Positions 36,233-45,656 of a DNA stretch of 64,000 nt are shown piece after piece. The notes under the pieces were generated by a model that searched no databases, was not told where the DNA came from, and saw only the letters and a list, made by a program, of their open reading frames with translations. Both the position numbers and the translations under genes were made by a program. Position 1 is the first letter of the stretch, and every line of letters begins with the position of its first letter. Origin of the DNA: Arcanobacterium haemolyticum (lineage in GTDB: Bacteria > Actinomycetota > Actinomycetes > Actinomycetales > Actinomycetaceae); contig JADYUX010000007.1 of NCBI GenBank assembly GCA_021532125.1, positions 27,509 through 91,508 on the forward strand. Reading direction: 5' to 3'.

Positions 36233-37684
36233 TTATTCGCTAAGTTTTGCTTGAATGACTTGCCTGGCTATGGGGGCGGCCGCACTTCCACCGTCGCCGT
36301 CGGTGATGTTGTCGAGGAGAACGACGACGGCGATCTGGGGATCGTCCGCTGGGGCGTAGGAGGCGAACCAGGCGTGCACGAGGCCGTCGCCTCCAATTTC
36401 TGCCGTTCCAGTTTTTCCAGCGACTTTGACACCGGAGATCGCGGCACGGAACCCAGTTCCCGAATCGACATCGGCCACCATCATGTCGTTCATGTACGCC
36501 GCAGTCTGTTCACTCAGCGGCGTTGAGAACACGATGGGCTTCGTCTCGGAGATCGTCTCAAGATCAGCCGTGAGTGTGCGGCTGACGAGGTACGGCTTCA
36601 TGAGAGTGCCCTTATTGGCAATCGCTGACGTAATCATGGCCATCTGCATTGGCGTGACACGGACGTCCTGTTGTCCGAAGGAATCCATGGCGAGAGCCGC
36701 ATCAGATTCAGGCGCAGGGAATCGTGAGGACGAGACAGACAGAGGCGTCTCGATCGTCGTTCCAAAACCAAAATCTTCGGCCAAGGAAATCATCTTGTCT
36801 ACCCCGACACCTACGCCACCAATAGCGAAAGCGGTGTTGCAGGATTGGATGAAGGCTTGACGTAGCGTGGTTTGCCCGGAGCCGTCGCCGCACTCGGCCC
36901 TGCCGGGATTGTAAATGGCATGGGTGGATTGCGGGAGAGTCCAGCTCGTTGGAGCCTCCACAAGGGAATCGGGTGTGAGGCCGTCCGTGTTTTCCAACAT
37001 GGCAACCGCGGTGAGCATCTTGAATGTCGAGCCGGGGGCGTACTGATCCCCGTCTGTCGAACGATCGACGAGGGGCGTATTCGGGTCCTCATTGAGCGAC
37101 GCCCACGCTTCTTTCGCTGCCGCCGAATCATGAGTCGCGAGGAGGTTAGCGTCGTAGGAAGGAGAGGTGACTTGGGCGAGGATCGCACCTGTCTGTGGAT
37201 TGAGGGCGACGACCGCCCCACTCCGCCCGGCAAGGGCCGCAACAGCCACTTCCTGGAGCTTCGATTCGATCGTCAGCTCGACTGAACCCCCTGCAGGATC
37301 TGTACCCGAGAGGAGCTCCTGGAGGCGCTGACCCGTGAGGGAATCATCTGAACCTCCAAGCACAGGATTCATCGCGCGTTCAATGCCGGTCATCGAGTTG
37401 AAGGACGTCGAGAAATACCCCGTGAGATTCGAGTAAATTCCCGAGGAGTCATACACACGCTGGTACTTGTACGCATCCCCGGAGGGCTGGGAGTACACGA
37501 TTGGCGTGCCTGACACGATAATCTGCCCGCGGTTCGTCCCGTACTCACGGTAAAGCGTGCGCACATTACGCGAATCGGCGTTGAGGCTTGGTGCCTGGAA
37601 GTACTGAATCGCCGTGGCTGCCGCCATAAGCGCAAGAAAAATAACCGTGGCCAACGAGGCCATCTGACGGATTGGTCGGTTCAC
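36233..37684 (-). CDS. pbpA: Penicillin-binding protein (class B transpeptidase), PbpA type
   Basis: 483 residues with an N-terminal membrane anchor (LATVIFLALMAAATAIQYF). Transpeptidase motifs: S219-T-F-K222 (APGSTFKMLTA), SCN in IQSCNTAFAI, and KTG in VAGKTGTAEIGG. It crosslinks peptidoglycan with the neighbouring SEDS polymerase. Start GTG/ATG overlaps the rodA stop (4 bases), and pknB follows after 73 bp. In mycobacteria PbpA is a substrate of PknB. Confidence 0.96.
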   Translation of the reverse strand: MNRPIRQMASLATVIFLALMAAATAIQYFQAPSLNADSRNVRTLYREYGTNRGQIIVSGTPIVYSQPSGDAYKYQRVYDSSGIYSNLTGYFSTSFNSMTGIERAMNPVLGGSDDSLTGQRLQELLSGTDPAGGSVELTIESKLQEVAVAALAGRSGAVVALNPQTGAILAQVTSPSYDANLLATHDSAAAKEAWASLNEDPNTPLVDRSTDGDQYAPGSTFKMLTAVAMLENTDGLTPDSLVEAPTSWTLPQSTHAIYNPGRAECGDGSGQTTLRQAFIQSCNTAFAIGGVGVGVDKMISLAEDFGFGTTIETPLSVSSSRFPAPESDAALAMDSFGQQDVRVTPMQMAMITSAIANKGTLMKPYLVSRTLTADLETISETKPIVFSTPLSEQTAAYMNDMMVADVDSGTGFRAAISGVKVAGKTGTAEIGGDGLVHAWFASYAPADDPQIAVVVLLDNITDGDGGSAAAPIARQVIQAKLSE

Positions 37685-39132
37685 GAGAGCTTCACAACCT
37701 CAGTAAGTTGAGAATCATCTGACGACGATTCAGGGGACATTTCTGAGGAGTGATCGTGGCTTTCCTCGGGGAAAGATGACAGGAGTGACGGCGGGGGAAG
37801 AGGTTCGGACGAAGCCGGGCGCCGCGCAGCGTCTGACATTCGGATGAGCAGTCCGACGATGATCCAGTTCGTCAAAAGAGCCGAACCACCATGCGCGAGG
37901 AACGGCATGGCCAAGCCCGTCAGCGGAATGAGGCGAGTAACGCCTCCCACCACGAGGAACGCCTGCCACGCAATCGTGAACGATAGGCCCGCCGCCAAGA
38001 GCTTTCCAAACCCATCCTTGACGAGCACCGCAGTTCGCATACCCCGCATGACGAAAATGAGGTAGATCGAAAGGAGTGCGAGGAGGCCCGCAAGCCCAAT
38101 CTCCTCGCCAAACGAAGCGATGATGAAATCAGAATTCGCCGCGTAAGTCTTCTGTGGATATCCCTGACCGAAACCCGTGCCGAACAAGCCGCCAGAGGCC
38201 ATACCAAACATACCCTGCACGAGTTGGTACGAGCCGAACTTCGCGTCGTACACTTCAGGATCGAGAGCGTGAAGCCACACCTCGAAACGCGCCTGAATAT
38301 GCGGCACAGCCTTCACAATCGCGGCAATTCCCACGATCGAGAGCAAGCCTCCGATGATAAGCCAAGAAAAACGCTCTGTGGCGATATAGAGCATCGCGAC
38401 AAAAAGACCGAAAAACAGCAGCGCCGTACCGAAATCGCGCTCGAAAGCCAGAACGCCCATGCACGCCAACCACGCCACAAGGATCGGTACGAAATGGCGG
38501 GCCTTCGGCACATGAATACCGAGAACCTTTGGCCCGGCAAGCGAAAGATTGTCTCGTTCAACCACCAAATAGCCCGCGAAGAAAACTGCCAAACAGATCT
38601 TCGCCAGTTCAGCCGGCTGATACGAGAAACCCGCCGCATAAATCCAAATTCGCGCACCGTTATACGTGCGGCCGAGCCCCGGAATCATCGGAAGGAGCAG
38701 CAGCACAATGCCCATTATGAGCGACGACCACGTAAAACGACGAAGCCAACGATGATCCTTCAACACGAGGACCGTCACCGCCATGAGCACAATACCCACC
38801 GCAGAAAGCATGAGCTGTCCGCGCGTCTCGTTCACCTCATTAGCGATATCCAGGCGGTGAATCATGGCAAGGCCGAGGCCATTTAGTGCAAGCGCCGCGG
38901 GGAAAAACACAGGGTCCGCATACGGCGCCACCGCGCGAATAACGAGATGAGCAACAAACGCTAGGAGAAGCGAACCGCCAGCGATCGTCGTCAGCGAAGC
39001 AGGGAAACCCTCATTCCCGACGCCTGCATTGACGAGAATCCATGCACCAGTACCCAGTGCCAAGGCGACAAGCAACAGCAGCAGTTCAGGAATTCGCCCC
39101 TTGCGGGCAACCGTAGGAGTTACAACGCTCAT
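37681..39132 (-). CDS. rodA: SEDS peptidoglycan polymerase RodA/FtsW
   Basis: 483 residues with about ten membrane helices. SEDS landmarks include LGRTYNGARIWIYAAGFSYQPAELAKICLAVFFAGYL, AFERDFGTALLFFGLFVAMLY, and the late GVTRLIPLTGLAMPFLAHGGSALLTNWIIVGLLIR. It polymerises lipid II and pairs with the class B PBP encoded next. Overlapping starts and stops with pstP upstream and pbpA downstream indicate one operon. The cytoplasmic tail is Ser/Pro/Glu-rich. Confidence 0.96.
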   Translation of the reverse strand: MSVVTPTVARKGRIPELLLLLVALALGTGAWILVNAGVGNEGFPASLTTIAGGSLLLAFVAHLVIRAVAPYADPVFFPAALALNGLGLAMIHRLDIANEVNETRGQLMLSAVGIVLMAVTVLVLKDHRWLRRFTWSSLIMGIVLLLLPMIPGLGRTYNGARIWIYAAGFSYQPAELAKICLAVFFAGYLVVERDNLSLAGPKVLGIHVPKARHFVPILVAWLACMGVLAFERDFGTALLFFGLFVAMLYIATERFSWLIIGGLLSIVGIAAIVKAVPHIQARFEVWLHALDPEVYDAKFGSYQLVQGMFGMASGGLFGTGFGQGYPQKTYAANSDFIIASFGEEIGLAGLLALLSIYLIFVMRGMRTAVLVKDGFGKLLAAGLSFTIAWQAFLVVGGVTRLIPLTGLAMPFLAHGGSALLTNWIIVGLLIRMSDAARRPASSEPLPPPSLLSSFPEESHDHSSEMSPESSSDDSQLTEVVKLS

Positions 39133-40460
39133 TGCGTTGCCCCCTCATTACCCGCCGTCACTTCGACTGGACTCGGCGTAGGAACAGGTGTACCAGTACC
39201 GCCATCGCCCTGGGTCGGCGCTTCACTCGGTGACGCGCTCGCGGCAGCTTCCGGCGTGAGCTGCTGCGAAATGTTCTCCACAACCGCCTCAGCTTCGGCC
39301 AGGGAACCTCGCACAATCGGCGAGGTCAAACGGTCGCGAGCAACCTGTTGAAGATCAGATACCCGGATTGTCGTCGTTCGCTCAACCGACGACAAGGACA
39401 ACGAACCAATCGACTGAGGAATACCCCGATAAATTGTCACGAAGCCGTCGTTTTCCGCGACATAGTACTGCGACTGTGTCCAGCGATATCCACCGAAGAT
39501 ACCTGCTGCGAGGATCGCTACCACCGCGATCGTCGCGGCCAGTTTTGCAACAATGCGCGGGCGAGGCCGCTCCGCGGGTTCGTCGACAACCTCGACAGGC
39601 TCCTGTGGCTGAGAAAACAAGCGCGCCGCCTGAGCTGCAGCCGAATTGCCTCCACGCGAATGCCAGCCCGGATCAAGGGCGGCCGACCCTACAACAATCG
39701 GCGCCTGACTTTGCAAACCGACGCTCGAATCTGCGCCATCTACGACGTCTGCGAGCACCACCGTGACGTTATCCGGTGCGCCTGCAGCCAGAGCCAACTC
39801 AATGAGGTGATTCCCGCACTCTGCAAGGTCTGTGTACGTGCGTAACGTGTGCTCAATTGTGTCGCGGGCGACCACTCCGAAGAGACCATCGGAGCTGAGA
39901 AGCCACCGATCGCCAATAATCGCCTCGCGCACGGATTCGTCGAGTTCAACATCGCCGGGCATATCGCCCACGTTGCGCATGATGACGTTGCGCTTCGGGT
40001 GGTGCTCGGCCTCTTCCGGCGTAATTTGCCCGTGATCGACGAGGAATTGCACGAGCGTGTGATCCTTCGTCACCTGGGTCATCTCGCCGTTACGGAGGAG
40101 GTATGCGCGGGAATCTCCGACGTGCACCATTGCCAGCTTGTTGTTCGACCGAAGAATAGCGATACATGTGGTCCCGAGCCCCGCAATTTCTGGATCCTCG
40201 TCGACCCTGCGGATGAGATCGTCGTGCGCGACAGCGATAGCGGAACGTAACGTAGGGAGAAGCTCGTCGGCCGTGTGTACATCGTCGTCGATACCCGCGA
40301 GGTAGCCGACAGTCACCGACGAAGCGACATCTCCGGCCGCCGCACCGCCCATTCCATCTGCGAGGACAAGCAGATGCGACGACGCGTATCCGGCGTCCTG
40401 ATTGCTTGAGCGCACCAATCCGATATCGGAAAATGCGGCGTACCTGAGCTGAATGCTCAT
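39129..40460 (-). CDS. pstP: PP2C-type protein phosphatase PstP
   Basis: 443 residues. PP2C metal-binding motifs SNQDAGYASSHLLVLADGMGGAAAGDVAS and later DGLFGVV and AGAPDNVTVVLADV lie within residues 1-235. A linker and one membrane helix (AKLAATIAVVAILAAGIFGGYRW, about 310-330) precede a small extracellular domain and a Ser/Pro/Thr tail. It dephosphorylates PknB and its targets. It overlaps fhaB and rodA by 4 bp each. Confidence 0.96.
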   Translation of the reverse strand: MSIQLRYAAFSDIGLVRSSNQDAGYASSHLLVLADGMGGAAAGDVASSVTVGYLAGIDDDVHTADELLPTLRSAIAVAHDDLIRRVDEDPEIAGLGTTCIAILRSNNKLAMVHVGDSRAYLLRNGEMTQVTKDHTLVQFLVDHGQITPEEAEHHPKRNVIMRNVGDMPGDVELDESVREAIIGDRWLLSSDGLFGVVARDTIEHTLRTYTDLAECGNHLIELALAAGAPDNVTVVLADVVDGADSSVGLQSQAPIVVGSAALDPGWHSRGGNSAAAQAARLFSQPQEPVEVVDEPAERPRPRIVAKLAATIAVVAILAAGIFGGYRWTQSQYYVAENDGFVTIYRGIPQSIGSLSLSSVERTTTIRVSDLQQVARDRLTSPIVRGSLAEAEAVVENISQQLTPEAAASASPSEAPTQGDGGTGTPVPTPSPVEVTAGNEGATQ

Positions 40461-40960
40461 GGGCGGAGCTCCAAGGTCGTTTTGCCGACAACAACGGGTG
40501 TTCCGGCACGAAGTTGAGTAGGCGACGAAATGCGATGACCACCCACGAATGTTCCGTTCGTCGAATCGAGGTCTTCAACCCACCAGGAACCATCGGCGGG
40601 GAAGATGCGCGCGTGTCGCGAGGAGGAATAATTGTCGGCCAGGACGAGCGCGCAGTCCGGCGATCGGCCGATGACGAGGGGCGCGTGCGAGAGCGGCAGT
40701 GTCGTTCCCGCCAATGCGCCGTCCGTGACGACGAGGGTGGGAACGTGAGGCTGCGCAGTATGGCGCGGTTCCTGCGGTGCCGCGCGTGGGGCGCTAGCGG
40801 GCTGAGGTGCAGGTTGTACCTTTGCAGCTCGCTTGAATCGACGATCACGCACCTGGGTGCCATTGACGTCTCGACGGAGAGTGAGAGCTAATGCCAGGAC
40901 GAATACCCAGAGGAGAACGAGGAAGCCGATGCGGAGAAGGGCGATGGCAAATCCGCTCAT
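40457..40960 (-). CDS. fhaB: FHA-domain membrane protein FhaB/FipA
   Basis: 167 residues: an N-terminal membrane helix (IALLRIGFLVLLWVFVLALALTL), a basic Pro/Ala linker, and a C-terminal FHA domain with IGRSPDCALVLADNYSSSRHARI and DSTNGTFVGG, the phosphothreonine-binding residues. In mycobacteria it links FtsZ/FtsQ and PknA/B signalling to division. Overlaps its neighbours by 4 bp. Confidence 0.94.
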   Translation of the reverse strand: MSGFAIALLRIGFLVLLWVFVLALALTLRRDVNGTQVRDRRFKRAAKVQPAPQPASAPRAAPQEPRHTAQPHVPTLVVTDGALAGTTLPLSHAPLVIGRSPDCALVLADNYSSSRHARIFPADGSWWVEDLDSTNGTFVGGHRISSPTQLRAGTPVVVGKTTLELRP

Positions 40961-41655
40961 GCGCTCTCCGTTGCATTCCAGAACATCATGTGCGTGCGGC
41001 CTATGGTGATGGTGTTGCCATCGACGAGTGTTGCCGCTGTGATGCGGTGGCCTTCCACGAAGGAGCCGTTTGTGGAGCCAAGGTCGGTAGCTATGACGCC
41101 CGCTGGCGTGACGCGGAGTTCGAGGTGACGGCGTGAAACACCGGTATCTTCCACCTTGATGTCACATTCCGATCCGCGGCCGATGACTGTGACGGCTCCA
41201 GTGAGAAGGTAGCGTTGATGCCCCACTTCGAGGAGTGGGTAATACGACGACGAAGATTTCGACGTCGCTGGGGCAATCGCACCCCGCACGGTTGTTGCGT
41301 CGACGCGCAGGCTTCCTGCCTTCATCTCCGGGTCGGATGTGAAGGAGACACGGACCGGGCCGAGGAAGGCATAATCCTGTTCTTGGGCGTAATCCGTGAG
41401 TGTTGTGACCATTTCTTCAGCGAGGGCGTCGCTTCCCCATTGCTCAATGTTCGCGTGGTCGGAAGGGGAGAGGGTGACGACGAAGTCGTTGGGGCTCACG
41501 GTTCGTTCGCGCGAGAGAGCAGCTGAATGCTCATCGAGGGACTTCTTCAGTGCGGAAGAAATCTCGACGGGTTTGAGCTCGGAACGGAACGCACGTGAGA
41601 AGGCGTTGGCGACAGCGTTTTCGACGCCTTTTTCGAACTTGTCGAACGCTCCCAT
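40957..41655 (-). CDS. fhaA: DUF3662/FHA-domain protein FhaA
   Basis: 232 residues, first gene of the cluster; AAGGAGAGAG precedes ATG 41655. The N-terminal DUF3662 domain (MGAFDKFEKGVENAVANAFSRAFRSELKPVEISSAL) and C-terminal FHA domain (VIGRGSECDIKVEDTGVSRRHLELR, DLGSTNGSFVEGH) match FhaA. The central disordered linker is much shorter than in mycobacterial FhaA (over 500 residues). FHA binds phosphorylated partners such as the MurJ pseudokinase domain in mycobacteria. Confidence 0.94.
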   Translation of the reverse strand: MGAFDKFEKGVENAVANAFSRAFRSELKPVEISSALKKSLDEHSAALSRERTVSPNDFVVTLSPSDHANIEQWGSDALAEEMVTTLTDYAQEQDYAFLGPVRVSFTSDPEMKAGSLRVDATTVRGAIAPATSKSSSSYYPLLEVGHQRYLLTGAVTVIGRGSECDIKVEDTGVSRRHLELRVTPAGVIATDLGSTNGSFVEGHRITAATLVDGNTITIGRTHMMFWNATESA

Positions 41656-42132
41656 TGCTCTCTCCTTCCTTCAATATGACGATATGCATCGGTGGTGCCG
41701 ATGGGCTGAGTAGGCGATTCCTTGTGTCTGTGGTGGCTGGTGAGCTACCGAGGCAGAATCGAGGCTGGGTGAGCCGCGTTTGGGCACACTCAACGGACGT
41801 CCGGATGGGCGCCTACATCTCTCACCTTACGGCGTAGGTGGGGGCTAGGCATAGTTTTCACCTTGTAGCGTGCAGGGGTGAACGCCCCAGATATGGCGAT
41901 GTGAGCAGTGTGTCTGGTTGTTCAGGTGGGTGATTAGCGAGCTGAGACGTGGCTGCTGCACTTGGTGAGTGGATGAGGGCTGTCGTGGTGGACTCATGGC
42001 GCTTTCCCGCGAGAGAAGTGCGATATCTCGCGGAGTCGGGATGGGGCGATGGGGTAGTGCCGCACATATGTGTGTGCCCCGACGGGGAGGCCGGGGCACA
42101 CATTATTCCTAGAAATGGGTTGTCAGGGAAGA
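41656..42132. other. Intergenic region between fhaA and the surface-protein gene
   Basis: 477 bp. It holds the fhaA promoter, not recognised, and at its right end the terminator-like hairpin 42071-42102. No gene or RNA is seen. Confidence 0.5.
42071..42102 (-). terminator. Terminator-like hairpin after the surface-protein gene
   Basis: 11-bp stem TGTGTGCCCCG / CGGGGCACACA, 10-nt loop, 31 bp past the stop codon of the minus-strand gene. No T-run follows, so termination is inferred from position. Confidence 0.6.
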
Positions 42133-44475
42133 TTAGAAGTTCTCTGACTTTCCGCGCCCACGCACGGCGAGGGCTGCTACACCAGCTCCAAGGAGAATCA
42201 GAGTCGGTAGCCCGAGATTCCACGCGCCTGTATGCGGGAGGCGACGAGGCTTCTGAGGGGCGGGCGCAGCGGACTGTGTTGGCTCAGGCGCTGGTGTTGA
42301 TGCTTCAGCACTTGGTGTGGTGCTTGGCTCGACGCTTGGCTCAGTGCTCGGTTCCGGCTCGGGATCTGGTGTTGGATCGGGAGTTGGCTCGGGATCTGGT
42401 GTTGGATCGGGAGTTGGCTCGGGATCTGGTGTTGGATCGGGAGTTGGCTCGGGGTCCGGTGTTGGATCGGGAGTTGGCTCGGGGTCCGGTGTGGGGTCCG
42501 GGGTCGGTTCTGGCTCAGGCTTGGGCGCCGGAACAAAATCCCACACGCCGATGAAATGCAGGTTGGCTTTGTCGATGGTTGCGCTCTCGACGCCGTCGGC
42601 TTCTGGCGTGTAGGTGCCGAGGTGCCAGCCGATGAAGTTCCATGTGCCTTCGGCGGTTTCTACCGCGGTGGGGATGGCGGGCGTGACAGTGTAGCCGTTT
42701 TCTTTCTTCTCCTCTGGATCCGGGAGCTGCGCGAGGGCTGCTGCGGGGAGCGTGAGGTTCTGGTCCTTGGCGATGAATTCGTAGGTGACGCCGTAGAGGA
42801 TGTGGTAATCCAGGGCGACGATGTTTGATACGAACGGGCCGATGTCCAGCTTGCTCTCTGTCGGGAATGAAAGCCATCCTGAACCGATGGAGCCTACGTC
42901 GGATACGGCGAGGCCGGATACCGTTCCGGTTACGGTAAGCGGGGTGTCGTCGGTGGCGAGCTTATGTGCCTTCTCGTCTTTGATGCGCAGTACTCGATCT
43001 GTTGCATCTGCGCCGAGCTCGGCGGTTCCCAGAGCGCGCAGGCTCATATTCTGTGTGATTGTCTCTGCGATGGTTGCACCTGGGGCAGGAACAACGGAGG
43101 ATTCAGCGATCTTTTCGTTCTCGCCGTGGCGGAGAATCGTCCTGATGGTGAGGTGCTGAGCGCCCGCAGTCTTGACGCCGAAGCGAACTGTGGGATCGGT
43201 GTTGCTCACGAGTGTCGAGAAGCTGCTCTTTGTGGCACCCAAATCATTTCCTGTAGCCGGATCGACGATGTTGAGAGGCGTGCGATCGGCATTGAGCACG
43301 TAGAGGGGGCGCCAGGAATAGCCGGAGAATTCAAGGTTGAGAATCTCTGGAACGTCGATTCCTTCGTCGAGTGTGACATCGAGATCAACGTAGGTATAGC
43401 CGGCGCTCTTGCCACTGGCGGTGCTCAGCTCGTCTGTGCCGGCCATGAGATCGTCGTAGTTGCGGCTGAGAACAGGCCGGAGGGCGTTTGACGCAATGGG
43501 ATTGCGGTAAACGAGCATAGCGATCTGGTCGTCCATGGCGAACGTTGCCTGCAGAGCTACTTCGTTGATCTTTGTGGTGTCGTCTTTGGTTTCGTAAAGA
43601 TCGGTGATGACGGTCGTGACGCGGTCGTCACTGGTCGTATCTTCCAGTGAGTAATACTCCGTTCCTGGAAGCGTGTCCGCTGCAGCCTGCTCTCGTGTTG
43701 CTGTATCGGCTGAGAGAATCTCCGGATTGATTGTCACCGAGCTCGACTGGAATGCGCGCGTAATTTTCTTCATTCCATCGATGAGGGCGAATCCGAGGCT
43801 GAATCGGTCGGTTGGGAGGGGAGCTTGTGGCGCGTTGAGGGAGAAGTAAATGCCATAGAGGCGAGGCTCCTGGGGAAGGCCCTCGGGGAATGTGGTAGCG
43901 ATCGTGTCTTCGGCAGAAAAGAGACGTCCGCCTTCCGACACTCCGCCTGTTTCGGGATCAGGTGCCTTGTCGCTCCAGCCAAGGAAGACCTTGCCCAGGC
44001 CTCGCAAGAGCCCTGTGTTGGGCTCGGGGTTGCCGATCTTGTCGGTTGCGGCGGTGTATTCACGTTCGGTTGTTACCAGTGCTGTGGATTCATTCGTCCA
44101 CTGGCCGTCGAGGGTGACGGTGCCGGCGTAGTTACGTGACCCCTCCTGCGGTGTTGCCTCGGTCGGTGCAGGTGTTGCACTTTCGCCTGGCTGCGGGGTG
44201 GGGTCTGCTACGGGATCGCTCGGTGTGGAGGTAGTTTCCGGAGCAGGTGTCGGGGTTGTGGTGGTTTCGGGAGCTGGTGTGGTCTCCGTATTATCTGGGG
44301 TTTCGGCGCTTTCGCCGGTTTCGGGTGCAGACGATGTGCTTGCAGCCGGTGTTGGTAGTTCTTCTGCGTTAACTGATGCTGGTAATGCTGTTGCGCAGGT
44401 GGCTGTCAGTGCCAATGTAGCGCTGATTCCAAGCAAACGCCTTCTCAGTTGTCGTTGATGTGTTGAGGGGGTCAT
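42133..44475 (-). CDS. LPHTG-anchored surface protein with SHIRT-like domain and Pro repeats
   Basis: 780 residues from ATG 44475 (GGAGG five bases upstream). Signal peptide ([24 protein letters not shown]), then a Thr/Pro/Glu stalk to about residue 110. A large unassigned extracellular region follows, ending in a SHIRT/MucBP-like unit ([15 protein letters not shown] ... [13 protein letters not shown]). Next come repeats of [10 protein letters not shown] encoded by near-identical 30-bp units (about 42360-42500), and a sorting signal LPHTG with hydrophobic helix ([16 protein letters not shown]) and RGRGKSENF tail. It is likely covalently attached to peptidoglycan; an adhesin role is an inference. 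LPxTG is not the usual class E motif, so another sortase may act. Confidence 0.9.
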   Translation of the reverse strand: MTPSTHQRQLRRRLLGISATLALTATCATALPASVNAEELPTPAASTSSAPETGESAETPDNTETTPAPETTTTPTPAPETTSTPSDPVADPTPQPGESATPAPTEATPQEGSRNYAGTVTLDGQWTNESTALVTTEREYTAATDKIGNPEPNTGLLRGLGKVFLGWSDKAPDPETGGVSEGGRLFSAEDTIATTFPEGLPQEPRLYGIYFSLNAPQAPLPTDRFSLGFALIDGMKKITRAFQSSSVTINPEILSADTATREQAAADTLPGTEYYSLEDTTSDDRVTTVITDLYETKDDTTKINEVALQATFAMDDQIAMLVYRNPIASNALRPVLSRNYDDLMAGTDELSTASGKSAGYTYVDLDVTLDEGIDVPEILNLEFSGYSWRPLYVLNADRTPLNIVDPATGNDLGATKSSFSTLVSNTDPTVRFGVKTAGAQHLTIRTILRHGENEKIAESSVVPAPGATIAETITQNMSLRALGTAELGADATDRVLRIKDEKAHKLATDDTPLTVTGTVSGLAVSDVGSIGSGWLSFPTESKLDIGPFVSNIVALDYHILYGVTYEFIAKDQNLTLPAAALAQLPDPEEKKENGYTVTPAIPTAVETAEGTWNFIGWHLGTYTPEADGVESATIDKANLHFIGVWDFVPAPKPEPEPTPDPTPDPEPTPDPTPDPEPTPDPTPDPEPTPDPTPDPEPTPDPTPDPEPEPSTEPSVEPSTTPSAEASTPAPEPTQSAAPAPQKPRRLPHTGAWNLGLPTLILLGAGVAALAVRGRGKSENF
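42360..42510. repeat. 30-bp tandem repeats encoding [10 protein letters not shown]
   Basis: About five near-identical 30-bp units (gggatctggtgttggatcgg core) inside the surface-protein gene. Units differ only at a few third positions, so copy number is probably variable between strains. Confidence 0.85.
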
Positions 44476-45006
44476 AAGGGCCTCCAAATCGCGGGAATTG
44501 TGCCCACAGACTATATGGAGGCTATCCAGAAACCAAGCGGAGGAGAATCTTAATTTCTAAAGGTTTCAGTGTCAATAATTGTGTCTAAAAAGGTTGGAGA
44601 GGAAAGGGTTTCTGCTGTCACGTCGGCTTGGTTGCGCATGTACGTCAAATAGGCGCTGGTCAAAAGTCCAATAATTGCTCCCAATATTGTTTAGTTTTAA
44701 ATATATGGGCGTTGCGCACGCTCGCGAGGGGTGGGGAATGGCGTCGTGTTGAGCTTAGTGCGGGTTGTGTGGTGTGAAATATGGTGGGGAAATTCACACA
44801 AGGTTGTCACATGTTCGTCGTTCCAAAAGAGACCTCTTTTCTAAAACCCATTTACCGTACAGGTAAGTGTGTCCGAACTTACGTCGCAGCCTATTGTTTG
44901 TAGATGGAACTTTTCATACGATGATGCGTCGGCTCTTTGTAGCCCCTCCGACCTCGGCAAATACGGGTCTCGGAGACTGTCCCTACATTCAAGGAATTGA
45001 GACAAC
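44476..45006. promoter_or_regulatory. Divergent control region with two palindromes
   Basis: 531 bp of comparatively A+T-rich DNA between divergent genes. Contains the inverted repeat AAAAGAG-AC-CTCTTTT (44825-44840) and TTACC-GTACA-GGTAA (44852-44866), 11 bp apart. An AT run TTTTAAATATATG lies near 44694. Promoters for the surface protein (minus) and the two-TM protein (plus) must lie here; the palindromes are candidate operators. Confidence 0.55.
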
Positions 45007-45561
45007 ATGCAGAAGGCTGTTTACGGCGCGCTCGCGAAGGTGTTCTCGGTAGTTCTCCTCATCGTTGGCATCGCTGCCATCGTCGGCGGAAACTTCGCGC
45101 ACAACTTCATCAGCTCCCAGCTCGCCCAGGAAAAGATCGACATGCCAACGGCCGAATCGATCTCCTCGCTGCCCGAAGAATCCCAGAAGGCACTTGAGCC
45201 TTTCATCGGCGAGCAGCTCACCACGGGCCCACAGGCCAAGGCGTTCGCAGATAACTACATCTGGGAACACATGCAGAACATTGCTGGTGGCAAGACGTAC
45301 GAAGAAGTCTCTGGTGAATACACCAAGCTTTCGAAGGACGAAAACGCTGATCAGGAAACGGTGACGAAGCTCGGCCAGCAGCGTCAGCAGATGTTCATGG
45401 GTGACACCCTTCGCGGTACGCTCCTCAATGCCTACGGTTGGTGGCTCGTTGGTTCGATCGCCCTTTACGTGGGCATCGGCGCAATCATCGTGGCGGTAAT
45501 TCTCGGAATCTTGGGCTTTGGTGTGCTTCGCACGAAGAAGGCAGAGATCACGAAGGAATGA
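45007..45561 (+). CDS. Two-helix membrane protein with extracytoplasmic domain
   Basis: 184 residues. An N-terminal helix (VFSVVLLIVGIAAIVGGNFAH) and a C-terminal helix (WWLVGSIALYVGIGAIIVAVILGILGFGVL) enclose a hydrophilic alpha-helical segment of about 110 residues rich in Gln/Glu/Lys (EKIDMPTAESISSLPEES ... KTYEEVSGEYTKLSKDENA). AAGGA lies 11 bases before ATG. A strong terminator follows, so it is monocistronic. The family is unrecognised; topology predicts a loop outside the membrane. Confidence 0.8.
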   Translation: MQKAVYGALAKVFSVVLLIVGIAAIVGGNFAHNFISSQLAQEKIDMPTAESISSLPEESQKALEPFIGEQLTTGPQAKAFADNYIWEHMQNIAGGKTYEEVSGEYTKLSKDENADQETVTKLGQQRQQMFMGDTLRGTLLNAYGWWLVGSIALYVGIGAIIVAVILGILGFGVLRTKKAEITKE

Positions 45562-45581
45562 TCGTCGCGCTGAGTGACATA

Positions 45582-45609
45582 TGGGCCCGTCTCAAGAGAG
45601 GCGGGCCCA
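45582..45609. terminator. Terminator between convergent two-TM and P-type ATPase genes
   Basis: 12-bp stem TGGGCCCGTCTC / GAGGCGGGCCCA (one G-U), AAGA loop, followed by CTTTT on the plus strand. Confidence 0.88.
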
Positions 45610-45656
45610 CTTTTCATTTATCTCGGGTTGGAGCTCGGCGTTATCAACGCATGCGG

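Noticed and set aside
38224..38886. 220-codon plus-strand frame opposite rodA
   Set aside because: Antisense of a well-supported SEDS gene; sequence is polar and without motif.
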